DNA of 62,264 bases from an uncultured Muribaculaceae bacterium. GTDB taxonomy: Bacteria > Bacteroidota > Bacteroidia > Bacteroidales > Muribaculaceae. Numbering within the stretch: the stretch's first letter is position 1; each line of letters starts with the position of its first letter. A model generated the notes under the pieces. It was not told the DNA's origin. It worked only from the letters and a program-made list of their open reading frames with translations, and did not search any database. Below are positions 27,527-35,401 of the stretch, one piece after another. The stretch covers positions 1-62,264 of the forward strand of contig CAJTJV010000015.1 in NCBI GenBank assembly GCA_910576775.1, given 5' to 3'. The translations under genes were made by a program, and so were the position numbers.

Positions 27527-27534
27527 CAAATTTA
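27527..27534 (-). promoter_or_regulatory. -7 box abutting the HEAT-like gene
   Basis: Minus strand TAAATTTG ends 4 nt before the ATG at 27522. If used, the transcript would be leaderless or start inside the start codon. -33 box not clear. Confidence 0.35.
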
Positions 27535-27557
27535 TAAAAAGCATCGGAATTATAAAT

Positions 27558-27597
27558 AAAAAAGCTGTGCCGCAGTTAAAATCAACCACGACACAGC
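27558..27597 (-). terminator. Rho-independent terminator of the rubredoxin gene
   Basis: Minus-strand stem GCTGTGTCG against CGGCACAGC (9 bp with one G-U), 16-nt loop, then six U. It starts 24 bp after the rubredoxin stop. Confidence 0.75.
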
Positions 27598-27621
27598 CGA
27601 TAACTGATGTTGAGTATAGTA

Positions 27622-27786
27622 TTATTTTACAGGGGCAAACTGATCTTTGCCTACACCACAGACAGGGCATACCCAGTCCTCGGGGAGATCGTCAAACGGT
27701 GTCCCAGGTTTGATACCGTTATCCGGATTGCCTACAGCGGGGTCGTAAACCCAATCGCATACTTCGCATATATATTTCTGTTCCAT
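27622..27786 (-). CDS. Rubredoxin
   Basis: 54 residues from MEQKYICEVC; the ATG at 27813 would add nine residues that are not part of the fold. The two iron-binding knuckles CEVCDWVYDP and CPVCGVGKDQF give the four cysteines of an FeS4 site. It is a one-electron carrier, in anaerobes often paired with rubrerythrin or superoxide reductase in oxygen defence. No partner gene is adjacent. Strong terminator downstream. Confidence 0.95.
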   Translation of the reverse strand: MEQKYICEVCDWVYDPAVGNPDNGIKPGTPFDDLPEDWVCPVCGVGKDQFAPVK

Positions 27787-27883
27787 AATAATATTTTTAT
27801 TTATAGTTGACAAATAAATCCATATTTTGAATACGATCCTTGCAAGCTAAAGAACTCAATTACAAAAAAATACCAAGTCCGGC

Positions 27884-28213
27884 TCAGACTTTAATTTTTA
27901 CAAGCATCATTTTCGTGTCAGCCTTAGCCGCTACACTATGCGGAACACTCTGCCCCATAAGTAAAAATTCCCCGGACTTTATCATATGTTTAGTATCTAT
28001 CATAGTGAATTCCAATTCACCTTCAAGCACATAAACCATTACTTCGGCTGGTGCGAGATGTCTGTCGAGCCGTTGCCCGGCCTTAAATGAAAGCAAGGCA
28101 ACCCCGCCATTGGAGTTCTCAAAAATATTCTTGAATCGGACATTCTCCTCACTGCTCTCAATCTGAGAATTCAGCATGTGGACTTCTCCAAATCTGTAAT
28201 CTGTGTTCAACAT
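27884..28213 (-). CDS. Small cupin-domain protein
   Basis: 109 residues forming one cupin barrel. Motif 1 appears as GQRLDRHLAPAEVMVYVLEGE (described in part), with metal-ligand-like H and E. Motif 2 is GEFLLMGQSVPHSV with the last histidine. Small single-domain cupins bind a metal and a small ligand, and the function cannot be told from sequence. It is divergent from the acetyltransferase gene, with a 338-bp region between them that holds a mobile element. Confidence 0.8.
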   Translation of the reverse strand: MLNTDYRFGEVHMLNSQIESSEENVRFKNIFENSNGGVALLSFKAGQRLDRHLAPAEVMVYVLEGELEFTMIDTKHMIKSGEFLLMGQSVPHSVAAKADTKMMLVKIKV

Positions 28214-28303
28214 AAGGTTTTGTCTTTAATTTAACAGGACAAGAACGAAACATTTTCCGCTCTATCGATAAACACAGATATTTCTGAAATTGTTCGAAAA
28301 CGG

Positions 28304-28394
28304 CACGACTCTTTCATGGAGGTTTGCAGGCTGGTGATAATTATTTGTGTACATCGCAATTGGAATATACAAGCATTTTAAATGAAAGTGCGTG
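28304..28394 (-). mobile_element. 91-bp MITE-like element flanked by a 9-bp direct repeat
   Basis: CGAAAACGG occurs at 28295-28303 and again at 28395-28403, exactly flanking a 91-bp segment. Its ends are inverted: CACGACTCTTTCAT at left and ATGAAAGTGCGTG at right. Read on the minus strand, its first 60 bp align closely with 12901-12960 (shared TTTCATTTAAA, ATGCTTG, GCGATGTAC blocks). It has no coding capacity. It lies between the divergent cupin and acetyltransferase genes, 26 bp upstream of the latter's -33 box. Confidence 0.75.
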
Positions 28395-28420
28395 CGAAAA
28401 CGGTTAGACGCCACAATAGA

Positions 28421-28452
28421 TTTGTGCGCTTCGGAGATGTTGGCTATCTTTG
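28421..28452 (+). promoter_or_regulatory. Promoter of the acetyltransferase operon
   Basis: TTTG at 28421-28424 and TATCTTTG at 28445-28452 with exactly 20 nt between. Predicted start near 28459, so the mRNA would have a leader of about 93 nt containing a 22-codon ORF. Confidence 0.75.
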
Positions 28453-28479
28453 TAATAGTGAATTAAAATTCATTATCTT

Positions 28480-28548
28480 ATGAAATTTACGGACAAATTG
28501 TCGTTGACACTGAAAAGTCATAATAAAAAATTACAGCATTATTTTTAG
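28480..28548 (+). CDS. Possible 22-residue leader ORF
   Basis: ATG at 28480, TAG at 28546-28548, product beginning MKFTDKLSLTLK and ending LQHYF. It lies inside the predicted leader and stops 3 nt before the acetyltransferase ATG, so ribosomes could couple or compete there. No family is known and it may be chance. Listed only because of its position between promoter and gene. Confidence 0.25.
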   Translation: MKFTDKLSLTLKSHNKKLQHYF

Positions 28549-28551
28549 AAT

Positions 28552-29139
28552 ATGGAACTCAAAGATTCTAATGTTTTTGCCACACTGCGCTCAGGTGAAT
28601 GGATGGACGGATTTGCGGACGGAATCGGGGAGGCGCTCAAAAAATGTGAGAATCTCTGTTTCAAACTCAACAGTACCTCTCCGGCAGAAACAGAAAAACG
28701 CGAAGCTATAGTACGCCACATCTTCGGAGACATAGGTTCTCGATTCACAATCCATAGCCCTTTTCTGTGTGATCTGGGCTTCAATATCCACATCGGCGAA
28801 AATTTTGTAGGAAATTTCAATCTCACTATCCTTGATGAAGCAGAGGTAAATATCGGCGATAACGTGTTTATAGGACCGAATACAACCCTGTGCACGGTAA
28901 TTCATGCCTATGAAGCTGAAAAACGCAATACCGGCATAATGCGAGCCCTTCCCATAAACATACAAAACAATGTGTGGATAGCGGCTAATGTGGTTGTCCT
29001 TCCCGGCGTGACAATAGGTGAAGGTGCAATTATAGGTGCCGGTAGCGTAGTTACAAAAGACGTTGCTTCTGGCTGTATTGTAGCCGGTAATCCCGCAAAA
29101 TTCATAAAGCTTGTTGAAAACGACAGAATAGAGAAATGA
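28552..29139 (+). CDS. Maltose/galactoside O-acetyltransferase-type hexapeptide enzyme
   Basis: 195 residues. A helical N-terminal Maa-like segment (about 1-60) is followed by a left-handed beta-helix of hexapeptide repeats (GFNIHIGENFVGNFNLTILD, then VNIGDNVFIGPNTTL). The acceptor-binding histidine is in TVIHAYEAEKR, and PGVTIGEGAIIGAGSVVTKD closes the helix. It transfers acetyl from acetyl-CoA to a sugar hydroxyl in the cytoplasm; physiological acceptor unknown. It overlaps the next gene by 4 bp (ATGA). Confidence 0.88.
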   Translation: MELKDSNVFATLRSGEWMDGFADGIGEALKKCENLCFKLNSTSPAETEKREAIVRHIFGDIGSRFTIHSPFLCDLGFNIHIGENFVGNFNLTILDEAEVNIGDNVFIGPNTTLCTVIHAYEAEKRNTGIMRALPINIQNNVWIAANVVVLPGVTIGEGAIIGAGSVVTKDVASGCIVAGNPAKFIKLVENDRIEK

Positions 29140-29483
29140 ATATTGAGGATTTCCGTAATTACTGTCTATCATTTGAAGGTGTTACAGAGAAGATGCCATT
29201 CGGAAAATTCGCTCGCCGATACGATTCAATTCTGGTATTTTATGTCCTCGACCACATGTTTTGCTTTTTCGACATAGACAATTTTACTTTTGTAAACGTA
29301 AAGTCCGTTCCGGAAGAAATCGAGGAAATAAGAATGAGTCATCTATCTGTCAGCAATCCTCTCAACCAAAGCCTGAAACACTGGATTCAGCTTGAGTTCA
29401 ACGGAGACATTACGGACAAAGAGATTTACAGTTTAGTCCGAAAATCCTACGAAATAGTCAAAGCTAAGTATTCAAAAAAATAA
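29136..29483 (+). CDS. MmcQ/YjbR family protein
   Basis: 115 residues of the CyaY-like MmcQ/YjbR fold. It has an N-terminal helix (DFRNYCLSFEGVTEKMPFGK) and a middle sheet (FCFFDIDNFTFVNVK). The ending SLKHWIQLEFNGDITDKEIYSLVRKSYE (part) matches the family's W...D..I..L..SY pattern. The family is described as possibly DNA-binding, with no firm biochemical role. It is translationally coupled to the acetyltransferase by an ATGA overlap. Confidence 0.85.
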   Translation: MNIEDFRNYCLSFEGVTEKMPFGKFARRYDSILVFYVLDHMFCFFDIDNFTFVNVKSVPEEIEEIRMSHLSVSNPLNQSLKHWIQLEFNGDITDKEIYSLVRKSYEIVKAKYSKK

Positions 29484-29588
29484 TGCGGTAGAAAAAAACA
29501 CCATCAAAAAGCAGGATAATATGAAGCATTAAAACAAATACATATCCCAAACCGTTATTAATTCAAATATTATATCCTAATTTTGAAT

Positions 29589-29864
29589 ATGACACGGAGT
29601 TATGCTGTTTTAATGTGCTTTATCGCGTCTTTGTTTCTGCTCCCTATTCAGGGAGAGTGTTCAGATATCTATGATTATAAACCGGAAACAGAGGCAGCGC
29701 GTTATACCATGCCATATAGAGAAAAACAATCGGAAAATATAATTAACTATAGTGAGCATAATTATAAAATCAATAACCATCAGACAAGCAAACCTATTTT
29801 TACACACATAGCCTCTATAAGAATCTTACCCGCCAGTATCCTCCTTTGCGTGTTACGCGAATAG
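29589..29864 (+). CDS. Small putative secreted protein, unknown
   Basis: 91 residues from the ATG at 29589. A clear signal peptide (about 1-22, VLMCFIASLFLLPIQGEC) is followed by a short polar region. A second hydrophobic stretch ends the protein (IRILPASILLCVL). No known domain. It sits in a 468-bp space between the YjbR and CNNM genes. It is a weak gene candidate: the signal peptide supports it, while base composition and lack of homologues known to me do not. Confidence 0.35.
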   Translation: MTRSYAVLMCFIASLFLLPIQGECSDIYDYKPETEAARYTMPYREKQSENIINYSEHNYKINNHQTSKPIFTHIASIRILPASILLCVLRE

Positions 29865-29951
29865 CACCTTTAAGTTGCAACTCTCTCCTGTTATAACAGA
29901 AGACACCCATAGTCTCGACAGTTTCAACTTATTCACCATTATTCTAATTAA

Positions 29952-30986
29952 ATGACTCTTATATTTCTATATCTTTTCGGAGCACTCGCCTTATCATTCC
30001 TCTGCTCCGTTCTTGAGGCAGTACTACTATCAACCCCGGTATCATTCATATCGATGAAAGAAAGTCAGGGCGTTAAAAACGCCGCTCTGATGATGAAATA
30101 CAAAACTAATGTAGACCGTCCCGTCGCAGCAATCTTGACACTCAACACCGTCGCACACACCATCGGTGCGGCAGGCGTCGGTTCGGAATCAGTCAAAGTG
30201 TTCGGCGAAGCATATTTCGGAATAATATCCGCCATCCTCACCCTGCTTATCCTTGTGTTGTCCGAGATTATTCCCAAAACCATCGGAGCATCATACTGGC
30301 GCACACTTGCCATGCCGTCGACAAGAATCATACGTGCCCTTATTGTGATAACTTATCCCCTGGTATGGCTCTCCGAACTACTCACCAGATGCTTCTCTCC
30401 AAGAATACAGCCACTGACAGTCAGCAGGGAAGAAGTTGCCGCCATGGTTAATGTCGGAACCGATGAAGGAGTCATCGAAATCGCAGAGAACAAAGCAATC
30501 CAGAATTTTCTTAAACTTTCCAACATACGCGCCAAGGAGATAATGACTCCATTCGTCGTAGTAGGTTCAGTTGCCAGAAGCACCACTATGAAAGAGTTTT
30601 ACGATAATACATCGTTAGCATCTTTCTCCCGCGTCCCGATCTACGAATCCGACCGAGAGTTCATCACAGGCTACGTACGCCGTGCGAACGTTCTCGAAAT
30701 GCTGGCACGTGACAAGTTTACCACACCAGTAAGCGAGATTATGCGCCCTATTCTTGTCTTTTCCGAGACAGAAAAAGTTTCGGATATCTGGCAGAAATTG
30801 TTGGAGAAGAAAGAACACATCTCTGTTATAACCGACGAATACGGCTGTATGCGTGGCATAGTCACCATGGAAGACGTAATTGAAACAATGCTAGGAGTCG
30901 AAATTGTCGATGAGTGCGATACTATCGAGGACATGCAGGCAATGGCCCGCGACAAATTCACACAGGAAACAGAATACTGCGCATAA
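29952..30986 (+). CDS. CNNM/DUF21 membrane protein with CBS pair
   Basis: 344 residues. The DUF21 domain (about 1-165) has three to four membrane helices and the signature SEIIPKTIGASYW. Linker AENKAIQNFLKLSNIRAKEIMTP leads into two CBS domains (about 195-320; VPIYESDREFITGYV and ISVITDEYGCMRGIVTMEDVIETMLG). The C-terminal CorC_HlyC domain of longer members is missing. Family members are linked to Mg2+ or Co2+ efflux and are often mis-named hemolysins. CBS domains usually sense nucleotides. Stand-alone gene. Confidence 0.88.
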   Translation: MTLIFLYLFGALALSFLCSVLEAVLLSTPVSFISMKESQGVKNAALMMKYKTNVDRPVAAILTLNTVAHTIGAAGVGSESVKVFGEAYFGIISAILTLLILVLSEIIPKTIGASYWRTLAMPSTRIIRALIVITYPLVWLSELLTRCFSPRIQPLTVSREEVAAMVNVGTDEGVIEIAENKAIQNFLKLSNIRAKEIMTPFVVVGSVARSTTMKEFYDNTSLASFSRVPIYESDREFITGYVRRANVLEMLARDKFTTPVSEIMRPILVFSETEKVSDIWQKLLEKKEHISVITDEYGCMRGIVTMEDVIETMLGVEIVDECDTIEDMQAMARDKFTQETEYCA

Positions 30987-31112
30987 ATAATAAACTATAA
31001 AAACGTCTGACAGTTTACGAGAGTTCGTGTTCCGCGAGAAGGGGCTGATCAGTACGATTTGAAGGTCTTCGGGAGGTGTCTTTGTAAAAATTACCGATAC
31101 TTTTACGTCATT

Positions 31113-32711
31113 TCAATAAGTCGGTTTCGATACCGTAATATACCTCTGATTACCACTCGTAGGTTTATCTGGATCCGTCATTGCCAGATTGCCAGCAGAA
31201 AGCAAGGGGGTAACATATCCCTCAATAAAACTCTTCCTATCTTTCAATCCTAAATGTTTCATTATCTCCATTAAGGATTTAGGTTCTTTGCAAAACTCCA
31301 ATAATAGCTTTACCTTTTGCTCTTTACGGAGTGTTTTAGAGGTATCTTGTGGGGTATCTTGTGGGGTATCTTGTGGGGTATCTTGTGGGGTATCTTGTGG
31401 GGTATCTTGTGGGGTATCTTGTGGGGTGCTCTCTTGTACCTCCTTTTTGAGTGCCAACGTAAGAACCACTGAATCCGGACGGGCTTCTTCTTCGACTGTC
31501 GGGCTTGGCAAACCGAGATAATTCCAGCCTCCAACAATTTTATCAACCCCGCTCCCGGCCTTTTCCGCACCACCAAGACGCATGAAGATATTCTGGAGTA
31601 TCGGATTACGGCAAATGCTACGCCCACCTTTGAAATACTGCTGTTTTGAAACGAGCATCATGCCGGGATTCCTGAAAACAAACTTGTCATCAGTATGCTC
31701 CACGACTATATTTCCCAAAGCACTTATATCGCTATGGATTATACAGTTTATAAGTGCCTCCCTTACGGCATCATGGGCTGGGGTCTCTTCCTGTCGTACA
31801 CCATCTTTAATCATAAATGGCCGTGGAAGTGACTGAATCATGCGGTTATACACTCTTATATAGAATTGATAGAGATTGGCTTCCCATAGTCCATCCGGAT
31901 AAATTCTATTAGTCCATCTGACACTTGGATCTTCAGTGCCTATTCTTTCCCTATAATCTACGAAGTAAGAAGGGTCAGCCGCAACATTTGTGATGCTTTC
32001 ATAGTTGCCGAACATCAGTAGTCCTGCTAACGTCAGACCTTCTTTACCTGTTTCAAAGTCGATGGCATACGCACCGATCTTTCTCATAAAATCCATATCG
32101 CTTATGGAAGTCCAGGGATGAGTAGGCTGTAGAGTTGCAAAAGTCTGCCTGTATTGCCTCAGCGATTCTTTGTCTATATCGCGTTCAAAGTCGAAACCAC
32201 TTAGAATACGGGCGTCCTGTGAGTGTCGGTCATGTTCAGCATCCGCAAACATCCTACGGACTTCCGTATCAGTACACAAGTAATCTCCTTCGTGATTTCT
32301 ACGATATGTGTTGCCGAAAGGGTTAGAGCCTATATACACCGGTCTTATTTCATAATTAGCTCTCGGTATATTGCAGATAAGAATATAAGAGCCACCTATA
32401 TTCTCCGTGATTATATCTGATTCACGGGGAAGGCATGCACTTATCTTACCCCGGTTATGAGCACAATCCCAAAATATCTTTTTGTATTTAACAATGGTCG
32501 CTTCATCAAGCCCATCGAAATGAAATTTATTGTTTTTCTCGACTACTCCAAGTATGATAATTCCACCATTAGTATTTGCGAAAGCAGAATAGCTCTCCCA
32601 AAAACTACCGGGAAAACCACCTTTCGCAGATTTGAACTCAACCTGCGCAGATTCACCAAGACTTGTTAATCTCTTGATTTTATCACTAAGGAGTATTCCG
32701 TTTTCTTCCAT
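31113..32711 (-). CDS. AlbA_2 (Schlafen-like) regulator with ATPase-like domain and PQDT repeat
   Basis: 532 residues. The AlbA_2 domain (about 12-130) has ESAQVEFKSAKGG and NTNGGIIILGV. The HATPase_c_4-type region (about 255-400) has EALINCIIHSDIS, FRNPG and GSGVDKI. A linker of seven perfect PQDT units (about 430-457) follows, then a C-terminal winged-helix-like domain (EFCKEPKSLMEIMKHLGLKD). Such proteins are annotated as ATP-dependent DNA helicase-like or transcriptional regulators; actual function is unclear. The linker is encoded by a 12-bp microsatellite. It stands alone beside a tRNA. Confidence 0.82.
   Translation of the reverse strand: MEENGILLSDKIKRLTSLGESAQVEFKSAKGGFPGSFWESYSAFANTNGGIIILGVVEKNNKFHFDGLDEATIVKYKKIFWDCAHNRGKISACLPRESDIITENIGGSYILICNIPRANYEIRPVYIGSNPFGNTYRRNHEGDYLCTDTEVRRMFADAEHDRHSQDARILSGFDFERDIDKESLRQYRQTFATLQPTHPWTSISDMDFMRKIGAYAIDFETGKEGLTLAGLLMFGNYESITNVAADPSYFVDYRERIGTEDPSVRWTNRIYPDGLWEANLYQFYIRVYNRMIQSLPRPFMIKDGVRQEETPAHDAVREALINCIIHSDISALGNIVVEHTDDKFVFRNPGMMLVSKQQYFKGGRSICRNPILQNIFMRLGGAEKAGSGVDKIVGGWNYLGLPSPTVEEEARPDSVVLTLALKKEVQESTPQDTPQDTPQDTPQDTPQDTPQDTPQDTSKTLRKEQKVKLLLEFCKEPKSLMEIMKHLGLKDRKSFIEGYVTPLLSAGNLAMTDPDKPTSGNQRYITVSKPTY
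31341..31424. repeat. Seven perfect 12-bp tandem repeats inside the AlbA_2 gene
   Basis: The unit GGTATCTTGTGG (+ strand) occurs seven times without a mismatch. On the coding strand each unit encodes Pro-Gln-Asp-Thr, so copy-number change would keep the frame and only alter linker length. Confidence 0.95.
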
Positions 32712-32788
32712 TCAGTGTATGATTAAACAATTACAATAGCAAAGGACAAACTATACTTACCTCTTGGCTATCATCTGATTTACAGATG

Positions 32789-32796
32789 CAAAGTTA
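32789..32796 (-). promoter_or_regulatory. Candidate -7 box of the AlbA_2 gene
   Basis: Minus strand TAACTTTG, 77 nt upstream of the ATG. No clear -33 box. Confidence 0.4.
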
Positions 32797-32914
32797 CAAA
32801 TATAATTTGAAAAAGCCGCATTGCTGACACTCAAATGGGTGTATATGTAGTCAGCATCTTCGATACCTCCGATGTTTCCGCTAACACCAATATTGTCACT
32901 TTATATAAAAGTTA

Positions 32915-32941
32915 CGAGCCCGACTCATGGAGCCGGACTCG
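32915..32941 (-). terminator. Hairpin downstream of the tRNA
   Basis: A 27-nt near-palindrome (CGAG...CTCG, two mismatches, ATG/CAT loop) lies 66 bp after the tRNA 3' end, followed on the minus strand by TAACTTTTA. Plausible terminator; the U run is interrupted. The rest of the gap between 32712 and 33007 holds a second stem (TGCTGAC at 32822-32828 with GTCAGCA at 32850-32856) and no gene. Confidence 0.4.
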
Positions 32942-33007
32942 ATTTAACCTTTTTTATAGTGCAGTTGGCGGCATCGGGGCCATCCAAGTACACTTTCTGA
33001 TTTTCTG

Positions 33008-33081
33008 TGGTCCCACTTGGGCTTGAACCAAGGACTCCCTGATTATGAGTCAGGTGCTCTGACCAACTGAGCTATAGGACC
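33008..33081 (-). tRNA. tRNA with anticodon CAT (elongator Met or Ile2)
   Basis: A 74-nt cloverleaf on the minus strand. The acceptor stem is GGTCCTA/TGGGACC with one G-U, with discriminator A. The D arm contains AGCTCAGTTGGTcAGAGC. The anticodon stem is CCTGA/TCAGG around loop CTCATAA, and the T arm contains GGTTCAAGCC. CCA is not encoded. The paired first base pair excludes initiator tRNA. CAT is read either as methionine or, after lysidine modification, as isoleucine; sequence alone does not decide, and Met is slightly preferred. Confidence 0.9.
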
Positions 33082-33108
33082 GATTGGAGCTACGCCCCAA
33101 AAGCAGTG

Positions 33109-33140
33109 CAAAATTAATACTTTATCTGTTTCCTTGCAAA
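33109..33140 (-). promoter_or_regulatory. Promoter of the tRNA
   Basis: Minus strand: TTTG at 33140-33137 and TAATTTTG at 33116-33109 with exactly 20 nt between. Predicted start about 20 nt upstream of the mature tRNA. Confidence 0.75.
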
Positions 33141-33238
33141 TTTTCGCCCCACTTTTACATTCCTTTTTGAGATAAATTTCTAAAAATGATTTTTCCGGCA
33201 ACTCTTGACTAAGCATCAATCATGCCGAAATGAAGGTT

Positions 33239-33829
33239 TTATCGCGTAAGCACCAAGTCCTTATCCTTTGCCATACGGCGGAGATTCAGAATAGCATAGC
33301 GCATGCGTCCCAGTGCTGTATTTATACTCACACCGGTCTGTTCTGCGATTTCTTTAAACGACATGTCGCGATAGAAGCGCATATTGAGCACTTCGCGCTG
33401 CGATTCGGGGAGCTCTGAAATAAGACGGCGGATATCGTCTTCAATCTGAAGGTCTATCATGCTGTCTTCGATTGTCTCCTGCGAAAGCTCCCGACGGTTG
33501 AGGATGTCAATGCTGGTATCGTCAGTGCTCAGAGTCGATTCACTTTTCTCTGTCCGGAATGAATCGATGGCAAGATTGCGCGCAATGCGCGTAATCCAAG
33601 CTGAGAACTTACCTAAATCATTATATCGACCTTGTTTGATTGTTGTAATTGCCTTGACAAATGTTTCTTGAAAGATATCGTCGGCAACATCGCGGTCGCG
33701 AACCATCTGAAATATGTAATTGAACAACCTTCCTTTGTGACGTAGGAGCAAAGTATCGAATGCTTCGTTGTTACCTGAGGCGTAAGCCGCAACCAACTGC
33801 TCGTCGGAAAGCGTATTAAGATTCTGCAT
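33239..33829 (-). CDS. ECF-type sigma-70 factor
   Basis: 196 residues. Region 2 (about 25-95) has DIFQETFVKA and FSAWITRIARNLAIDSFR. Region 4 (about 135-185) has LPESQREVLNMRFYRDMSFKEIAEQTGVS (part) and a helix-turn-helix with NTALGRMRYAI. Between them is an acidic linker rather than a region 3. It directs RNA polymerase to a small regulon. No anti-sigma gene (FecR-like) follows, so it is not a typical SusC-linked trans-envelope sigma. Its own promoter is of the housekeeping type. Confidence 0.92.
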   Translation of the reverse strand: MQNLNTLSDEQLVAAYASGNNEAFDTLLLRHKGRLFNYIFQMVRDRDVADDIFQETFVKAITTIKQGRYNDLGKFSAWITRIARNLAIDSFRTEKSESTLSTDDTSIDILNRRELSQETIEDSMIDLQIEDDIRRLISELPESQREVLNMRFYRDMSFKEIAEQTGVSINTALGRMRYAILNLRRMAKDKDLVLTR

Positions 33830-33932
33830 TTTCTATTCTTTTTTAATTAGAGTAGAGATGTGCAATAGGCTTTTGGTTTAAGTGAACAATTATATTGATT
33901 GGCAATCCATTTTAGCTTGCGCTACTGACTTA

Positions 33933-33964
33933 CAAAGTTAGTGTATTTATTCTTCATCCGCAAA
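33933..33964 (-). promoter_or_regulatory. Promoter of the ECF sigma gene
   Basis: Minus strand: TTTG at 33964-33961 and TAACTTTG at 33940-33933 with exactly 20 nt between. Leader of about 95 nt. The rest of the gap up to 34215 is A/T-rich and shows no gene or clear element. Confidence 0.75.
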
Positions 33965-34215
33965 CAAATTGATACCCTATTTGCAATATTTAACACCGAG
34001 GAAACAATAATTCACCGGATTTTCTTTATCCAAGCGCTACAACAATCGTATTCAATTGATTACACGCACATTATAGCAAATTATAATATATACCCATATA
34101 TATGGAATGTACTGATAGTATTTGTTCTTTCAATTTTTTATTCCTAAATTAGCACTCTAATTTGATACTATCTGAAAAACATACAACAAGAACACCTATA
34201 ACACATTTACTATAA

Positions 34216-35310
34216 ATGACTGACTTAAAAAATATTGCCGATCATTTCGCTCTCGCATCACCGGCCGACCACATAGAATCGCTCGGCGACGGCTTCATAA
34301 ACGACACATTTATAATCCGCACCGCAGGTGATGCGGAAGATTACATCCTACAGAGGAAAAACAAAGACATTTTTCCTGATGTTCCCGCCATGATGGAAAA
34401 CATCCGTAAAGTCACCGAACATATCCGCCATAAAGTAGCAGCTACCTGCGGCGATATCTCGCGCGAGGTGATGACAGTTGTCCCGACAAAAAACGGCGCT
34501 TTGTGCTATTGCGACGAAAACGGTGATTTCTGGGCAGTCAGCATATTTATTAAAGACACTGTGGCCTACAATAAAGCCGACACTCCCGCATTAGCCTACA
34601 TGGGCGGTAAAGGCATCGGCAAATTCCAGGCACAGCTTGCAGATTTCGACGAGCCCCTGGCAGAAACAATCAAAGGATTCCACAATATCCGCAGCCGCTT
34701 CGAGCAATGGGATCGTAGTCTTGCCATCGACAAAGCAGGCCGCAAAGCAAATCTTGCCGAGGAAATAAACTGGATAGAAAACCGCAGGGAAGAAATGCTC
34801 GATTTCTGGAAAAAAGTTGAAGACGGTACAATTCCAACCCGCGTAACCCATAACGACACCAAAATAAACAATATACTTTTCGATAAAGATGGCAACGTTC
34901 TATGCGTAATCGACCTTGACACAGTTATGTCGGCACCGGCTCTAAATGATTTCGGAGATGCCATTCGTTCCTATACAAACACAGGTGACGAGGACGACAA
35001 CAACATCTCTAATGTATCAATGTCTGTTCAGATGTTTGAAGCATATGCCGACGGGTTCCTTTCCGAACGAGCCACTACCCTCACGACATCCGAACTCGAC
35101 CACCTCGCATTTTCGGCCCGTTATATCACCTACGAGCAGGTACTGAGATTTTTAATGGACTATATTGACGGCGACACATATTACAAAATAAAATACAGCG
35201 ACCATAATCTTGTCCGCACACGCGCTCAATATCGGCTTCTCCAGAGCATGGAAGAACAATACGACACAATGAAAAACATAATCGTCCGTCTCACAGAAAA
35301 ATACATTTAA
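34216..35310 (+). CDS. Aminoglycoside-phosphotransferase-fold kinase, N-acetylhexosamine 1-kinase (NahK)-like
   Basis: 364 residues. GDGFINDTFII is the N-lobe glycine-rich region. The catalytic loop is VTHNDTKINNILFD (Asp near 214) and the metal loop is CVIDLDTVMSAPALNDFGDAIR (part). HNDTK and DLDT are typical of NahK-type enzymes, which phosphorylate GlcNAc or GalNAc at C1 for salvage into UDP-sugars. Related homologues act on other small molecules, so the specificity is inference. It is one transcript with its own terminator and is not operonic with the ECF sigma gene, which diverges from it. Confidence 0.8.
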   Translation: MTDLKNIADHFALASPADHIESLGDGFINDTFIIRTAGDAEDYILQRKNKDIFPDVPAMMENIRKVTEHIRHKVAATCGDISREVMTVVPTKNGALCYCDENGDFWAVSIFIKDTVAYNKADTPALAYMGGKGIGKFQAQLADFDEPLAETIKGFHNIRSRFEQWDRSLAIDKAGRKANLAEEINWIENRREEMLDFWKKVEDGTIPTRVTHNDTKINNILFDKDGNVLCVIDLDTVMSAPALNDFGDAIRSYTNTGDEDDNNISNVSMSVQMFEAYADGFLSERATTLTTSELDHLAFSARYITYEQVLRFLMDYIDGDTYYKIKYSDHNLVRTRAQYRLLQSMEEQYDTMKNIIVRLTEKYI

Positions 35311-35326
35311 ACCATACAACCTTACC

Positions 35327-35370
35327 GATGCGGCATTCCGGTTCTCATCCGGAACGTCGCATCTTTCTTT
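35327..35370 (+). terminator. Terminator after the NahK-like gene
   Basis: A 15-bp stem (GATGCGGCATTCCGG at 35327-35341 with CCGGAACGTCGCATC at 35349-35363, one mismatch and one G-U), 7-nt loop, then TTTCTTT. It begins 16 bp after the stop. Confidence 0.8.
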
Positions 35371-35401
35371 CAATATATGCAATTGCAAGCAACCGTTATA
35401 T

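Noticed and set aside
30987..31112. Possible remnant of a coding sequence after the CNNM gene
   Set aside because: Short in-frame stretches (EFVFREKGL, then QYDLKVFGRC in another frame) looked suggestive, but no family could be recognised and the length is too short.
32822..32856. Stem TGCTGAC/GTCAGCA between the AlbA_2 gene and the tRNA
   Set aside because: Only 7 bp with a 21-nt loop and no U run; could be chance, so not listed as a terminator or riboswitch.
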